A stretch of 64,000 bases of DNA from Blastobasis lacticolella. Taxonomy: Eukaryota > Arthropoda > Insecta > Lepidoptera > Blastobasidae. The stretch spans positions 16,688,001 to 16,752,000 of the forward strand of contig LR990056.1 in assembly GCA_905147135.1 (NCBI GenBank), written 5' to 3'. Numbering within the stretch: the stretch's first letter is position 1; every line of letters begins with the position of its first letter. This document shows positions 49,401 through 56,901 of the stretch, one piece after another. The position numbers and the translations under genes were made by a program. The notes beneath the pieces were generated by a model. The model searched no databases, had not been told where the DNA came from, and saw only the letters and a program-made list of their open reading frames with translations.

Positions 49401-49746
49401 GGTAGTAGATGGTTTCAAGACGATCTGACTCCATTGGTGTGAAAGGCATGGGAGGAGGCCTACGTCTAGCAGAGGGCGTCCTGTGGCTGAGATGATAATG
49501 ATGATGCCGAGTATAAAATAATGTAGCTTTTTTGTGTTAAATGGAATTGTATAGCAAAGTTATAGTGTCGTGGTGTTTTTTGTAATACATGTTTTTTTTT
49601 TATTACCGATCCCTCAGCAGCTTGTCGATCTGGAGTCGCATCCGGTAGTTCTCGCTGTTCACCGTGTTGAACTTCTTCATGGCTGTGTTGAGCCGGTTCT
49701 CCAGCTGCCCCACCACCGTCTGGTTCACTATGGGGTTGGTATAGTC
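37269..49746 (-). CDS. ODAD1: Outer dynein arm docking coiled-coil protein (ODAD1/CCDC63 family), 5' part not found
   Basis: Family members anchor outer dynein arms to axonemal doublets in cilia and sperm flagella. Secure exons, in transcript order: 49607-49746, 48539-48713, 41856-42035, 40783-40933, 39213-39384, 38359-38497; these join in phase to 319 codons. Residues are charged, coiled-coil type. Recognisable blocks are VGQLENRLNTAMKKFN, TYDQREEWCGKLEQL and GETDVDKLIQEF followed by EEENYALFNYINE, typical of CCDC114/CCDC63. A probable terminal exon, 37269-37415, joins in phase 0 and encodes an Arg/Pro-rich tail of 48 residues. The N-terminal exons (roughly the first third of the family) were not recognised and may lie beyond the window. 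The 6.5-kb intron 42036-48538 holds a BEL element in the same orientation. ODAD1 versus the paralogue CCDC63 cannot be decided here. Confidence 0.78.
38583..38892 (-). repeat. SINE-A with internal insertion
   Basis: Body and head parts (GGGTTCGAACCCGGTACCTC) are separated by about 100 unrelated bases at 38690-38790. It lies in a docking-gene intron. Confidence 0.6.
39598..40705 (+). repeat. SINE-B split by a DNA transposon
   Basis: The body (CCGGCCGTGCAGAAATTTAA to AAGTATGTA) stops at 39664 and resumes at about 40587 to its 3' end GCTAGATGGCGCTGTGTG near 40693. The interruption is the element at 39664-40587. Confidence 0.65.
39664..40587. mobile_element. Non-autonomous DNA transposon with ~29-bp TIRs
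   Basis: The left end GTAGGGGAAGGTGGCCTAAA is matched in inverted form at the right end (TTTAGGCCACC-like, plus GGCCATCTTCCCCTAC). There is no transposase ORF. The CGGGCAAAACGGGT motif recurs inside. It inserted into a SINE-B within a docking-gene intron. The superfamily is not assigned. Confidence 0.75.
41050..41275 (+). repeat. LINE tail remnant, family 2-like
   Basis: Plus strand encodes GRPKKRWLDIVKNDMRTNKL-type sequence, then DAED, and ends in GATGATGATGATGATA. It lies in an intron of the docking gene, antisense to it. Confidence 0.6.
42160..42333 (-). repeat. BEL 3' LTR
   Basis: It starts TGTTGC and ends GCAACA, giving 6-bp terminal inverted repeats. By inspection it is identical to the copy at 48054-48227. 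It is the 3' LTR because the ORFs are on the minus strand. Confidence 0.95.
42633..46484 (-). CDS. BEL pol: protease, reverse transcriptase, RNase H, integrase
   Basis: The ORF has 1283 codons from the first ATG; the open frame extends further upstream over the end of gag. Domains in order are: aspartic protease (IDPGSQATF, about residue 12); reverse transcriptase with FVADIQKMY near 345 and FFVDD near 430; RNase H with FCDASNEAYCAVVY near 605; an HHCC integrase zinc finger beginning at HKRTLHGG near 911; and the integrase core with VDFAGP near 981, SDQGRNF near 1048 and GGLWEAGVK near 1100, that is D, D and E. No stop interrupts these. Copying and integration functions therefore look preserved apart from the gag-pol frame change. 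There is no envelope gene. Confidence 0.95.
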   Translation of the reverse strand: MGSAGQIVILRALIDPGSQATFISERATQMLELKKTPATGTVSGVGSTKTHINHKVALKLLSRYDQQFSLRINAYVISTPLTTRLPCNSITPQTWPHLDGRQLADPSYYTPGKIDMLLGIEVYTHILKNNLIKGPPGSPCAQETNLGWILFGKINEGFAQGEETIVMHHHLDLDLDNMLKSMWEIEDTTKRNFTAEEKLCEEIYAKTHTRDQEGRYTVKLPFKTDHTKQLVGETRDIAMKRLQQLYRSLDKNPKVKEEYTRVMNEYIQLNHMEEVPQEEIISPAIYLPHHAVIRVDKETTKIRAVFDASCKGENNKSLNDEMLVGPQLQEDLRSIIMRWRTRRFCFVADIQKMYRQIKVSKEDSDYQRILWYCKTDSTKQNQDIKDYRMLRVTFGTASAPYLAVRTLIQLAEDEKKDYPKASQVIKQDFFVDDCISGCSTEDEAIEISNQLREIMKKGGFELQKWASNSTRFMNEIHPSERSASANNEDHNRIIKTLGLTWNMTTDSFHYHINLPPPPKIITKRNILADIQRIFDPLGWLGAAIVPAKILIKRLWMERLNWDEEVTNMLRKIWLNIRETFKDLHQVQIYRWLYTDDSNIADITLHGFCDASNEAYCAVVYCRVSTRNGDIKIGIVASKTRVTPVKPVSLPRLELCGAVLLANLLTQVREAMRISIGQVYAWTDSSVVLSWLFGDPNRWKPFVSNRVVEILDNINNNQWYHVISKENPADIGSRGLQVPQLAEHRLWWEGPEWLMRNNIKFTRPNIIPTYLERKKNIVVNLKIETEIEDYKMNLDNFDSLAELLRTIVYCKRFLNSKRFPEKLILPNSTEEMEEALMTCVKIAQNREFGNDIARLNRKTNVKNKSKIRSLNPYLDQNKVLRVGGRLRHTDLEDTKKHPIILGTKNDLTPLLIADAHKRTLHGGIQLMVCYLRSKYWIIRVKPAVKLCIHKCLTCARLKAANRVQIMGDLPKARVTEARPFLHSGVDFAGPLQVLMSKGKGAKSNKAYIAIFICMATKALHLEFVGDLSSDSFIGAFNRFVARRGRCTHIWSDQGRNFVGANKELTAAWKEANLDLPGHLVEKLASDGTQWHFMPPYSPNFGGLWEAGVKSVKYHLRRILTSSLTFEEMTTTLCQIEACLNSRPLTPIDTTDADVIEPLTPGHFLIGESPVNIPSPDLRNINIHRLSRWQLTQKLVRDFWHRWQTEYLTRLQERPKWTKAEREFEIGDIVLLKDEQLPPGKWSLGRVVDKHPGHDGHTRVYSIRYNNDIVKRSVTKLCALPIDKT
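46493..47860 (-). CDS. BEL gag-like polyprotein (DUF1759 + zinc knuckles)
   Basis: The ORF has 455 codons. The N-terminal coiled region is followed by a DUF1759-type capsid segment (LPTFAGSYEEWQSFEDTF, about residues 130-250), then a Cys/His-rich region with CFNCLASGHSVSNC and CKICNKRHHSLLH (about 365-400). It provides the particle and nucleic-acid-binding functions of the retrotransposon. The last 45 or so codons are out-of-frame readthrough: the family-like reading continues in the -1 frame from a run of A residues (plus-strand TTTT at 46616-46619) into the protease. ORF length past that point should therefore not be taken as real. Confidence 0.88.
   Translation of the reverse strand: MSTSKKLTEQLEDNFELINKAKTNLKKCPKARLTRGWLQARLQIVDEYWNNVKIVHQELLRSTTRDERLQLDYFQEDKYQSCMDEFLELKGDIMDLLRTPTIVSASQSPQRVQQTSDKIPADVKLPTINLPTFAGSYEEWQSFEDTFTSLIHHNKCLSDVQKLHYLKTCVTGEALNSIKHFQVTEKNYLPAWNGLKNRYSQKRLIVNAILKRLFSFKKMTTQSPLQIKVLIDSTRECLTSIKNQDIPIDSWDPLIIFLLVQKLDQDSHKEWETYVSSEHNEDLPTFEDFVKFLENRICTLELTTNLMRDKINQRSYHVTGGDITTAAVSTSHSNPCKLCNESHLLCHCKDFGRWDPDKRSEYVKKQRLCFNCLASGHSVSNCKLQTSCKICNKRHHSLLHSPRRPLSTNKEESSKHNHRRFLPCIPPQIVKKMSLMYQLHHILVQTAKERFLQQR
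48033..48050 (-). other. BEL primer-binding site candidate
   Basis: After a 3-base spacer past the 5' LTR, the minus strand reads TGGTCATAATCGAGCCGG. The leading TGG would pair with a tRNA CCA end. Which tRNA it matches was not resolved. Confidence 0.55.
48054..48227 (-). repeat. BEL 5' LTR
   Basis: This is the second identical LTR, with the same TGTTGC/GCAACA ends. It lies upstream of gag in element orientation and so should carry the promoter. Confidence 0.95.
48250..48308 (+). repeat. LINE remnant, family 1
   Basis: A short piece (TGGGTAGGCCTCCCACAAGG) matches the family 1 LINE tail, close to the BEL insertion point. Confidence 0.55.
48943..49190 (-). repeat. Dispersed repeat C in docking-gene intron
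   Basis: It is in minus orientation (CATAATCTCCACGCTTGGCA on plus), close in sequence to 2140-2372. Confidence 0.65.
49438..49505 (+). repeat. LINE tail remnant, family 1
   Basis: GGAGGCCTACGTCTAGCAGA followed by a GATGATAATGATGATG tail is a diverged family 1 end. Confidence 0.5.
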
Positions 49747-49934
49747 CTGGGGAAAGAGCGGATACGTTAGGCCTTCTGGGGATTGGAACGTTTATAATAA
49801 GGAGCATTGGTCCTCGCAATCCATTTACGGAGTGCCAGCCTTGGCGTGAGAGATATCGCGGATAAAATCAAAGAGAAGCCTTCGTTGGCTTGGTCTCATG
49901 TTGTGTAAGCCAGGGGTAGGTACTTGGGAAATAG

Positions 49935-50128
49935 GTGCCTAAACACCAAAGCAGTAAAGAGGTCCCGCGGAAGGGCAAAGAAACAATGGATTGACATTTC
50001 CGAGTCGGATGCTGGAGCTAATGGCTTTCGACGCGCGATGCCGAATACCGGGCGAAATGGAGGGCAATGAGTCGGAAAGAGGATTCTGGCAGAAGCCGGG
50101 ACTGACCGCACGGATGATGATGATGAGT
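49935..50128 (+). repeat. LINE tail remnant, family 2, abutting intact LINE
   Basis: The same family ends in GATGATGATGATGAG exactly where the 3' tail of the intact LINE begins, so that LINE may have inserted at this microsatellite. Confidence 0.6.
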
Positions 50129-50133
50129 GGTCC

Positions 50134-50155
50134 TTAAGGTTAAGGTTAAGGTTAA
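50134..50155 (-). repeat. LINE 3' tail, TTAACC repeats
   Basis: Three to four copies of TTAACC (plus strand GGTTAA) end the LINE, directly next to an older LINE remnant that ends in GATGATGATGATGAG. Confidence 0.7.
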
Positions 50156-50214
50156 TGGGCTCCTCTTTCCGCACTTGAACTCAAACTTGGTCCTTTGTGC
50201 GTAGTTAAGGCGTG

Positions 50215-53200
50215 CTAGTTTAGCCAGCCCAGCTCCCTCCAGAAGTCCAGCAGTCTCTTTGGACGCTCGCAGATCTCTCGGAGGGACCCTGTTCCTAACG
50301 TGACTTTTACCCTGTGGTCCTTAAGTCCCTCACACTCCAGGACCACATGGGCCGCTGTTTCCTCGTCTACTAGGCATCCCCTGCATAAAGGGCTGTCTGT
50401 AGCTCCTATTGTGAACAGTAGTTTGTTCAGGGGGAGGTGTCCTGTTATTGTACCAACTACTGTCCTGAGTTCTGTCCGTTTGAGATCTAGCAGTTTATTA
50501 GTTAGTCTAGGTGATCGTTCGGTCACAACCAACTTCGTCTGTCTACATCCTATTGTGTTTTTCCAACGTTTATTGTGCTGGTCCGTAGTGTGTTTGCTCA
50601 CCCATGCTCGCAGTGTGTTAAAAGAGAGGGGCAGGGACGGAGGAGGACCAGCAATTTCCGTCCCTGATCCCTTTCTTGCCAGCTCATCGGCGGCATCGTT
50701 CCCCATCGAATTGCTGTGACCCTTGATCCATTGTATCGTAACCCTGTTTGTCAGGGATATATCTTCCAGTGCCTGGTGGCACTCCAGGATTAGGGCAGAG
50801 TTTATGCTGTTCTTTCCCAATGCCTTCAAGACTGACATGCTGTCCGATAAAATTCGGATACCTTGGTCGCTTATACCAAGTCTCTTTACTCGCATGGCGG
50901 CCTGTGTGATTGCTACACACTCGCATTGGAATATGGTACTATGTTCCCCTAATGGTATGGAACTCTTAATATTCAGATCCAGCGAGAAGATCCCTGCACC
51001 GGTGCCTTGGTCGGTCTTGGATCCGTCCGTATAGATACGGACTTCTCCTATTCCAGACCAGTCTGCCTCCGTTTCCGCAGTTTGTATCTGGTATCTCTTG
51101 CCAAATATGAACTGTTTTGCGATTCGGTCACACTTGGCCTCAAACATAGGGTTACTCTGAACCATTGTTTCCCATAAGGTTTGATGGGAGCCAAGTTTAT
51201 TGTTCCATTGTCTTGTTATCTTAAGTCTTAGAATTGCCATCTTTGCCTCCTGCTGTATATGCAGATCAAGAGGTGGCAGTCCCAGTAATACTTCAAGTGA
51301 AGCTGATGGTGTCGAGCGCATGCAGCCCGTTATGGCAGAGCATGCCATTCTCTGGAACCGTTGCAGCCTGTTGACCGCTGTATTGAGCTTGGTTCTGGAC
51401 CACCAGGCCACCGCGCCATAGGCAACGAAAGGCCTCACCACGGCTGTATACAGCCACCTGGCAATCCTGGGGGAGATTCCCCATGTTTTGCCAAGCAGTC
51501 TGCTACACTGCCACATTGAGATGCTGGCTTTGGCCAGTTTGTGTTCCAGATGTTTGTTCCATAACAGTTTGTTGTCGAAAATGACCCCAAGGTACTTGAC
51601 CTCGTCTGTTAAGGATAGTTTGGTACCGAACAGCTTGGGGAGTCTGAGTTCTCCCAGATTCCTCTTGTGTGTGAACAGGACCATCTCTGTCTTGGATGGA
51701 TTGACCGAGAGGACGTGCTCACTACACCAGCTTTCGACTATTTTTAGTGCGGACCTCATGAGGTCGCACAGAACGTTCTCAAATGGTCCGCTAATAAGTA
51801 TGGCTATGTCATCTGCATAGCCAATTGTATGGAATCTGTTGTCATTTAACCGGCTTATAAGCTCGTTGACTACAATATTCCACAATAACGGAGATAAGAC
51901 CCCACCCTGTGGGCATCCCCTAGCGACCACTGCTCTGGTTGTGTTATTTATAGTTATTCGTACGGCCCTGCGTCTCAGCATTGAGTCGATCCACCCGGCT
52001 ATGGTATCCTTTACTCCATGCTTAATCAGTGCCTGATTGATGCTCCCAAAGTGTGTTTTGTCAAAAGCACCTTCTATGTCTATGAAGACTCCTAGAGTGG
52101 ATTGCTTAGACGCCATAGCGTGTTCGATGTGAGTCGTTACGCTATGCAATGCTGATTCTGTGCTTTTGCCTGCAGTGTATGCATGCTGATTTTTGTGGAG
52201 AGGGAACTTTATTAGCGCTGAGTCTCTGATGTCTCTGTCGCATATTCTTTCCAGGACCTTCAGCAGGAACGATGTCAGACTGATGGGCCTGAAAGCTTTG
52301 GGTTGTGTGTAGTCACTTTTGCCGGGCTTCGGAATAAACACAACCCTAACCTCTCTCCACTTTATCGGTATATATCTTTTAGCAAGACAGGCCCTGTATA
52401 TACTGACCAAATGATCGAGTAGTCTCCCACCACACCATTTCAGTAGGCCGGGGAATATTCCATCCGGGCCTGGTGCCTTGTATGGTAGGAAACTGTCCAT
52501 TGCCCATCTTACCTTATCTCTGGTCACAACTTTCTCAACTTGTTCCCATTCTGCTTTACTCGGATGGTGCTCCGCTGTCTCACTCCATGTCTGCTCATTG
52601 TTAATTTCGCAGCCCGGAAAGTGCGTGCCTAGCAGTAGCTCACATGTCTCCGAGTCCGTTTTAGTGTATGTTTTGTCAGGTTTGATTAGTGATCCTAGGT
52701 TGTGGACTTTATCGTTACTAAGTACGTTTTTTATCCTAGCAGCCTGGGTGTTCGATTCTATACCGGAGCAAAAGCGTCTCCAGCACTCCTCCTTCCGTTG
52801 CCGGACACGCTTCTTGTATTTCTTCTGGGTCTCCTTGTAGGTATCCCAGTCACTGTCGCATCTTGTGTTTTTGGCCCTATTGAACTGCTTCCTAAGTTTC
52901 CGTTTTAGTTTCTCCAGTTCGGGTCCCCACCACTGATGCCGCGGTTTCGGTCCCGACCGAGGGGAAGTTAGGGGGCATGTCTGTTCGTAGGCGTCTGTTA
53001 GAGTTAACGTTAGCTTGTCAACCTGTTTGTCTATGTCATTGTCTGTATGGTAGGTGGGTGGTATTGCTATCCTTGCTAGGGATTTCTCCGCACAAATCGC
53101 GTACCTAATACGGTCCGTTTTGCGAGGATTTCTGCTCACACTCTTTTCCCGGTTTTCTATGTTCAATTTAAATCTGATCCATCGGTGATCAGAGCAGGAA

Positions 53201-53868
53201 GCCTCGTCAGACACATGCCAGTCCGAGATTAGGTTAGATGCCCGGTCCGATGCTAAAGTCAGATCTATTATTGTTTGAGCCCTACGTGTTACAAAAGTGG
53301 GTTCCGCGCCCCGATTGATTAACGAGAGTCTGGTTGTCATAAGATAATTAATGAGATCCTCACCTCTGCCGTTCGCGGTCTCGCTCCCCCATAGTGGGTG
53401 GTGCGCGTTTGCGTCCGTTGCGATGATTACCTCTAGGTCTTCTGCTTCGCAGTGCTGGATCAGACGTGCCAGCTCCGGTATGGGTGCCTCAGCGTCACTT
53501 GGCAGGTACGCCGATGCAAGCACCATCGGAGGCAGGTTGCTGTTGGGCGCGCTCCTGGTCCTGACAGTTGTCAGATTCCTGGAACAATACTCGGTTAAGA
53601 GTACGGCGCTGACATGCTTGGGGACGTATATGCACGTACGAGGGTTACCCACCGTGGTGTCATAGATTAGGTCGCCTCCCAAGCTGCTCAGACCGTAGAC
53701 CCTCCCTCCCCTGATCCACGGCTCCTGGATCATGGCTACAGTCAGTGGTTGTACCTCCAACATCCTGCGTAGGGAAGCCGTTGCAGTCTGACTGTGTTGG
53801 AGGTTGATCTGTAATACGTTAACCTTAGGAAGAGCTGGAGTCGTATGTAGCGAAGCCATCACTACCAA
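50215..53868 (-). CDS. LINE ORF2: endonuclease, reverse transcriptase, RNase H
   Basis: It has 1217 codons with no internal stop. An APE-type endonuclease is at about 15-225 (VLQINLQHSQ, IQEPWI, DANAHHPLWG, SDHRWI). The reverse transcriptase has FIDIEGAFDKT near 595 and YADD at about 684-687. RNase H begins near 945 (IYTDGSKTDQGTGAG), with ECVAITQAA, SDSMSVLKAL and GHSNSMGNDAADELA. A C-terminal zinc motif, CRGC then HVVLEC, lies near 1158. It overlaps ORF1 by 44 nt, so translation probably depends on reinitiation; an internal ATG three codons in is an alternative start. All catalytic motifs look intact, so the copy may be young. Confidence 0.95.
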   Translation of the reverse strand: MVVMASLHTTPALPKVNVLQINLQHSQTATASLRRMLEVQPLTVAMIQEPWIRGGRVYGLSSLGGDLIYDTTVGNPRTCIYVPKHVSAVLLTEYCSRNLTTVRTRSAPNSNLPPMVLASAYLPSDAEAPIPELARLIQHCEAEDLEVIIATDANAHHPLWGSETANGRGEDLINYLMTTRLSLINRGAEPTFVTRRAQTIIDLTLASDRASNLISDWHVSDEASCSDHRWIRFKLNIENREKSVSRNPRKTDRIRYAICAEKSLARIAIPPTYHTDNDIDKQVDKLTLTLTDAYEQTCPLTSPRSGPKPRHQWWGPELEKLKRKLRKQFNRAKNTRCDSDWDTYKETQKKYKKRVRQRKEECWRRFCSGIESNTQAARIKNVLSNDKVHNLGSLIKPDKTYTKTDSETCELLLGTHFPGCEINNEQTWSETAEHHPSKAEWEQVEKVVTRDKVRWAMDSFLPYKAPGPDGIFPGLLKWCGGRLLDHLVSIYRACLAKRYIPIKWREVRVVFIPKPGKSDYTQPKAFRPISLTSFLLKVLERICDRDIRDSALIKFPLHKNQHAYTAGKSTESALHSVTTHIEHAMASKQSTLGVFIDIEGAFDKTHFGSINQALIKHGVKDTIAGWIDSMLRRRAVRITINNTTRAVVARGCPQGGVLSPLLWNIVVNELISRLNDNRFHTIGYADDIAILISGPFENVLCDLMRSALKIVESWCSEHVLSVNPSKTEMVLFTHKRNLGELRLPKLFGTKLSLTDEVKYLGVIFDNKLLWNKHLEHKLAKASISMWQCSRLLGKTWGISPRIARWLYTAVVRPFVAYGAVAWWSRTKLNTAVNRLQRFQRMACSAITGCMRSTPSASLEVLLGLPPLDLHIQQEAKMAILRLKITRQWNNKLGSHQTLWETMVQSNPMFEAKCDRIAKQFIFGKRYQIQTAETEADWSGIGEVRIYTDGSKTDQGTGAGIFSLDLNIKSSIPLGEHSTIFQCECVAITQAAMRVKRLGISDQGIRILSDSMSVLKALGKNSINSALILECHQALEDISLTNRVTIQWIKGHSNSMGNDAADELARKGSGTEIAGPPPSLPLSFNTLRAWVSKHTTDQHNKRWKNTIGCRQTKLVVTERSPRLTNKLLDLKRTELRTVVGTITGHLPLNKLLFTIGATDSPLCRGCLVDEETAAHVVLECEGLKDHRVKVTLGTGSLREICERPKRLLDFWRELGWLN

Positions 53869-55426
53869 GCAACTCCCTCTCCTCCTCGGACGAGGATCCC
53901 CTGTCCGCCGTCAGCGTTGCTTCCCGTCGCTTCTTAGAAGCGTCAGGAGGCTTCGCTGAGGTCGGGATCAGTGGCGGAGCAGCGGTGACACTGCCTGGTG
54001 TCCCCTGGCTGACCTCGGTCATGCGACCGGGTTTGCCTTGAGGATCCCCCTCGTCCCCGGGGCGGGCCCCAGGGTCGAGGTTTGGCTGCATCTGCTGCTC
54101 CTGAAGAGGCGCGGGCGCGTCAGCCGCACTAGCACTCCCCTCATCCCCGTACTTAACGTACACGGAGCCGACTCTGTAGCACAGTCGTCTCCCGTTCTTG
54201 TCCAGCAGGGCTACGTCGGCCTGCAGTATGCCCAGTATCAAACGGAGTTGCCCCTTCTCCTCCTGCACCTCCGAGTGATACACGGCCCACTGGTCGACGG
54301 CATGCCACGGGTTTTGTCCTACGAGGCGACGCCGGACAATGTCCAGGCCTTCGCCCCCGTACTTCGGTATTAGGACGTACGCTTTCACCCTTTTCGGCAA
54401 TTCAGACTGGCGTTTGACCACCAGTCTGGTACCAGGGTGTGGTGATTTGAACGTCTCCGCATTGTTGCGGAGCCATTCCACCGAGCGATCGTCCCAACAC
54501 CAAAGTTTGACAACCCCCTCGCCGAGTATCGGTCGTCCCCTGAAGCCAGGAGCTGAGGTCGTCGAAGCACTGCCGCTGGGAATCCCCAGTTGTCGGTCAA
54601 TTGCCTCATCGATCTCAGCCTCAATGGCCTCGAGGTGTTCAGCCTTAAGTTCACGGAAAGGCTCCGTAAGTATCGCCATGCACAAGTCCTTGGACATAAG
54701 CGCATCAGCGTAATTCACGGAGCCCTCCGGATGGCGTTTCGTCTTCGGACGTTTTGCAACGTCCGTTGGTGTTATTGAATCGTCCGGGCGATTCCGTTTA
54801 GCGGGCTTGCTGCTGTCGTCTTTTGTCTTGACGACCGGGGTCGACTGACGTGACGCCACTTGCTTCCCTGCTCTCTTGCCTCTGTATAAGCGGGCTTTAA
54901 AAGGCTCTGGTCCTCCTTCGGCTACTGGCACTGCCTTAGCACTTGCCTTCGCTGCTACCACTGGGGCGGCTGCGGCCGGCACCGCGCTTGGGCTCGGGGT
55001 CGCCTCCACGGATGAAAGCGCCCTGTTGCCATCTGCCTCGAGGTCCCTAGCCTTCTTTGCTTTGGCCTTTGCCTTCTCGCGCCTCACTTTACTTGAGACC
55101 CGTTTTTTTTTCTTTTTTTGTTTCGTCGCTGTGGCTGATGCCGCGGTCGGCTGTGGTCCGGGTCCGCCCACGCCCGAGATATCCCTCCTAGGAGACGATG
55201 TCTTCCTCGGAGTGACGCTCGGCATGGCTTCCTGTAGGTCGGATAGGTCCATTGCCGTACTTGCAGCTTCAGCCACTGGTGCTGTAGTTACATCTCCTGG
55301 TGCAGCCATAATTGGCGCAGGAGCTGCTGGTGGTGTTGTTGGTACCGAGCCTGTACAGGCTGCGGCTGTTGGCGCATTAAGGGATGCTGCCAAGGGGTTT
55401 GGGTTGGTTGTGAGTTTAGTATCCAT
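53825..55426 (-). CDS. LINE ORF1 protein (DUF4780-like)
   Basis: It has 533 codons. An Ala/Pro/Thr-rich N-terminus is followed by a lysine-rich basic stretch (KQKKKKKR, about residue 100), a second basic region near 205-235, and a folded segment around 300-430 (VKLWCWDDRSVEWLRNNAE, RVKAYVLIPKYG, NPWHAVDQW) that resembles DUF4780, common in ORF1 of insect LINEs. A Ser/Glu tail ends the protein. No zinc knuckle is visible. The likely role is RNA binding and particle formation. The antisense Ala-rich ORF is a shadow. Confidence 0.8.
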   Translation of the reverse strand: MDTKLTTNPNPLAASLNAPTAAACTGSVPTTPPAAPAPIMAAPGDVTTAPVAEAASTAMDLSDLQEAMPSVTPRKTSSPRRDISGVGGPGPQPTAASATATKQKKKKKRVSSKVRREKAKAKAKKARDLEADGNRALSSVEATPSPSAVPAAAAPVVAAKASAKAVPVAEGGPEPFKARLYRGKRAGKQVASRQSTPVVKTKDDSSKPAKRNRPDDSITPTDVAKRPKTKRHPEGSVNYADALMSKDLCMAILTEPFRELKAEHLEAIEAEIDEAIDRQLGIPSGSASTTSAPGFRGRPILGEGVVKLWCWDDRSVEWLRNNAETFKSPHPGTRLVVKRQSELPKRVKAYVLIPKYGGEGLDIVRRRLVGQNPWHAVDQWAVYHSEVQEEKGQLRLILGILQADVALLDKNGRRLCYRVGSVYVKYGDEGSASAADAPAPLQEQQMQPNLDPGARPGDEGDPQGKPGRMTEVSQGTPGSVTAAPPLIPTSAKPPDASKKRREATLTADRGSSSEEERELLGSDGFATYDSSSS

Positions 55427-55539
55427 AAATAAAGATTGTTAAAAATTCATCACTGGCGGCGTTCCACCCTCCTTGGAGCCCGCAAAGTGGGGACGGCACG
55501 CAAAAAGTTCACGCAGTGATATAGGTCCCTTTTTGCAGA

Positions 55540-56130
55540 GAGTGTCGGGCCGGAACTGGTCAAGTTGTAACAGTCTGACCCTTAGGCCAAAGTATTTCAC
55601 GCGAAAAATATCCCACAAATATGTACTTCGAGTTCGGGAGTCGATACCTTTTTTAAAATAGATTATAGGTTTAAGTTTAAATGAAACGGCTTCGTTCAAA
55701 ACTGATCGCCAGTGCTGCTAGAGTTTCGAAATGATATTATTCGTAAATATTTTGTTTATTGGAGTCCATCGAGAGTGAATCTTTCTAAATTGAAACCAAC
55801 GCCACCTGTAGAATTTATGACGAAGTTTCACAATATTACGTTAGCAGCGTCATGTAACAGTTTGACCCCTAGGCCAAATTATTTCACGCGAAAAATATTC
55901 CACAATTACGAACTTCGAATTTGGGAGATGATACCTTTTTTTAAATAGATTATAGGATCAAGTTATAATTAAACGGCTTTGTTCAAAACTGATCGATCAC
56001 TGACGAGTTGCGAGAGATTCGTAATTATTTTGTTAGTTGGTGTCCATAGGGCGAATCTTTCATATCTGTTCCGCAACTAACGCCATCTGTAGATTTCGAT
56101 AGATACGATTTGACGAGGTCGCTCAATATC
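55540..56130. repeat. Two-copy ~287-bp tandem repeat upstream of LINE ORF1
   Basis: Matching blocks are TTTCACGCGAAAAATAT at about 55598 and 55885, GTTCAAAACTGATCG at about 55694 and 55981, and CACGTTAGCA/TACGTTAGCA. The spacing is about 287 bp. It lies immediately 5' of the LINE ORF1 start in element orientation. Confidence 0.7.
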
Positions 56131-56685
56131 ACGTTAGCAACGTCATCTATGTGCGGAGTATGGTAACTGTTATACAGTTCTCTCATGTTTGAAATGTGTT
56201 TATCTATTATTTGAGTGTTCTAAAATTATCTTTGTTTTAATACTTATAGGTTTAAATATTTATAGGGTTGTTGAAATCAAAAGAAATCATGTCAATGTGT
56301 ATGGCTGTATGAATATAATTTGTGGCCACAAAGCTTAGAGAAAGAAAAAAGTAAGCATGAGGCCTACCTCCTAAGGTGGGGTGGATTGATAGGCAAGGTC
56401 GAGTCGACACGAACCGTCGGGTTCCGTAGCTGTCTTTCACTATCCATAATTTAAAAGACGAGTAGTTTATGCTGTATTTAAAACATATTTTAGGACAGTA
56501 ATTGCATCTAATTTCGATGTCATTCAATAGGTACCGATTAAAGGAATGACTGGTTATCAAATGGGTACGTCGCGAGTAAGATTTGTTGATTGTGGGGTTT
56601 TCATGTTTCGCTGAAGGAACCCTGCAGGGTGGCGTGATCGCTGTGTTGTTTTTGTTCTCGAAAGATCGACAGATTTTTGGAATCG

Positions 56686-56901
56686 ATATATAAGGGAGTG
56701 GAAGGTTCGATGGGGGCTTTTTCTCTGATCAACATTCGACGAAGGCGGACGTCCGGGTGAGACGTATTCAATACCTACTTTTGGGGTTTTTTCCACTCGA
56801 GCTTTAGCTTCGAGGCAGTAGATTCAGTGAAGTACAAAACCAGGTATGTTAGTGTTCTAGAACAGTGATGAAAAATACTAATTGTTTGTTTTTGTTTCAG
56901 G
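56686..56901 (+). promoter_or_regulatory. TATA-like box followed by a possible first exon and intron
   Basis: TATATAAG at 56686-56693 is followed about 30 bases later by a possible start region. A good donor (CAG|GTATGT at 56843/56844) and acceptor (TTTGTTTCAG at 56891-56900) flank a 57-base candidate intron, short but workable in insects. No long ORF follows. It could be a non-coding transcript or an old LTR promoter. Confidence 0.3.

Larger units (their letters stand above)
50132..55500 (-). mobile_element. Non-LTR retrotransposon (LINE) with two open ORFs, LOA-like
   Basis: ORF1 (53825-55426) overlaps ORF2 (50215-53868) by 44 nt. A short 3' UTR ends in TTAACC repeats (50134-50155 on plus), the type of tail expected at a LINE 3' end. 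Endonuclease, reverse transcriptase and C-terminal RNase H place it in the RNase H-bearing LINE group; LOA is my best guess and the I or R1 clades remain possible. The 5' boundary is uncertain. The insertion splits the upstream part of the docking-gene region. Confidence 0.85.

Noticed and set aside
54876..55442. 188-codon Ala-rich plus-strand ORF
   Set aside because: It is antisense to the Ala-rich LINE ORF1, a composition shadow.
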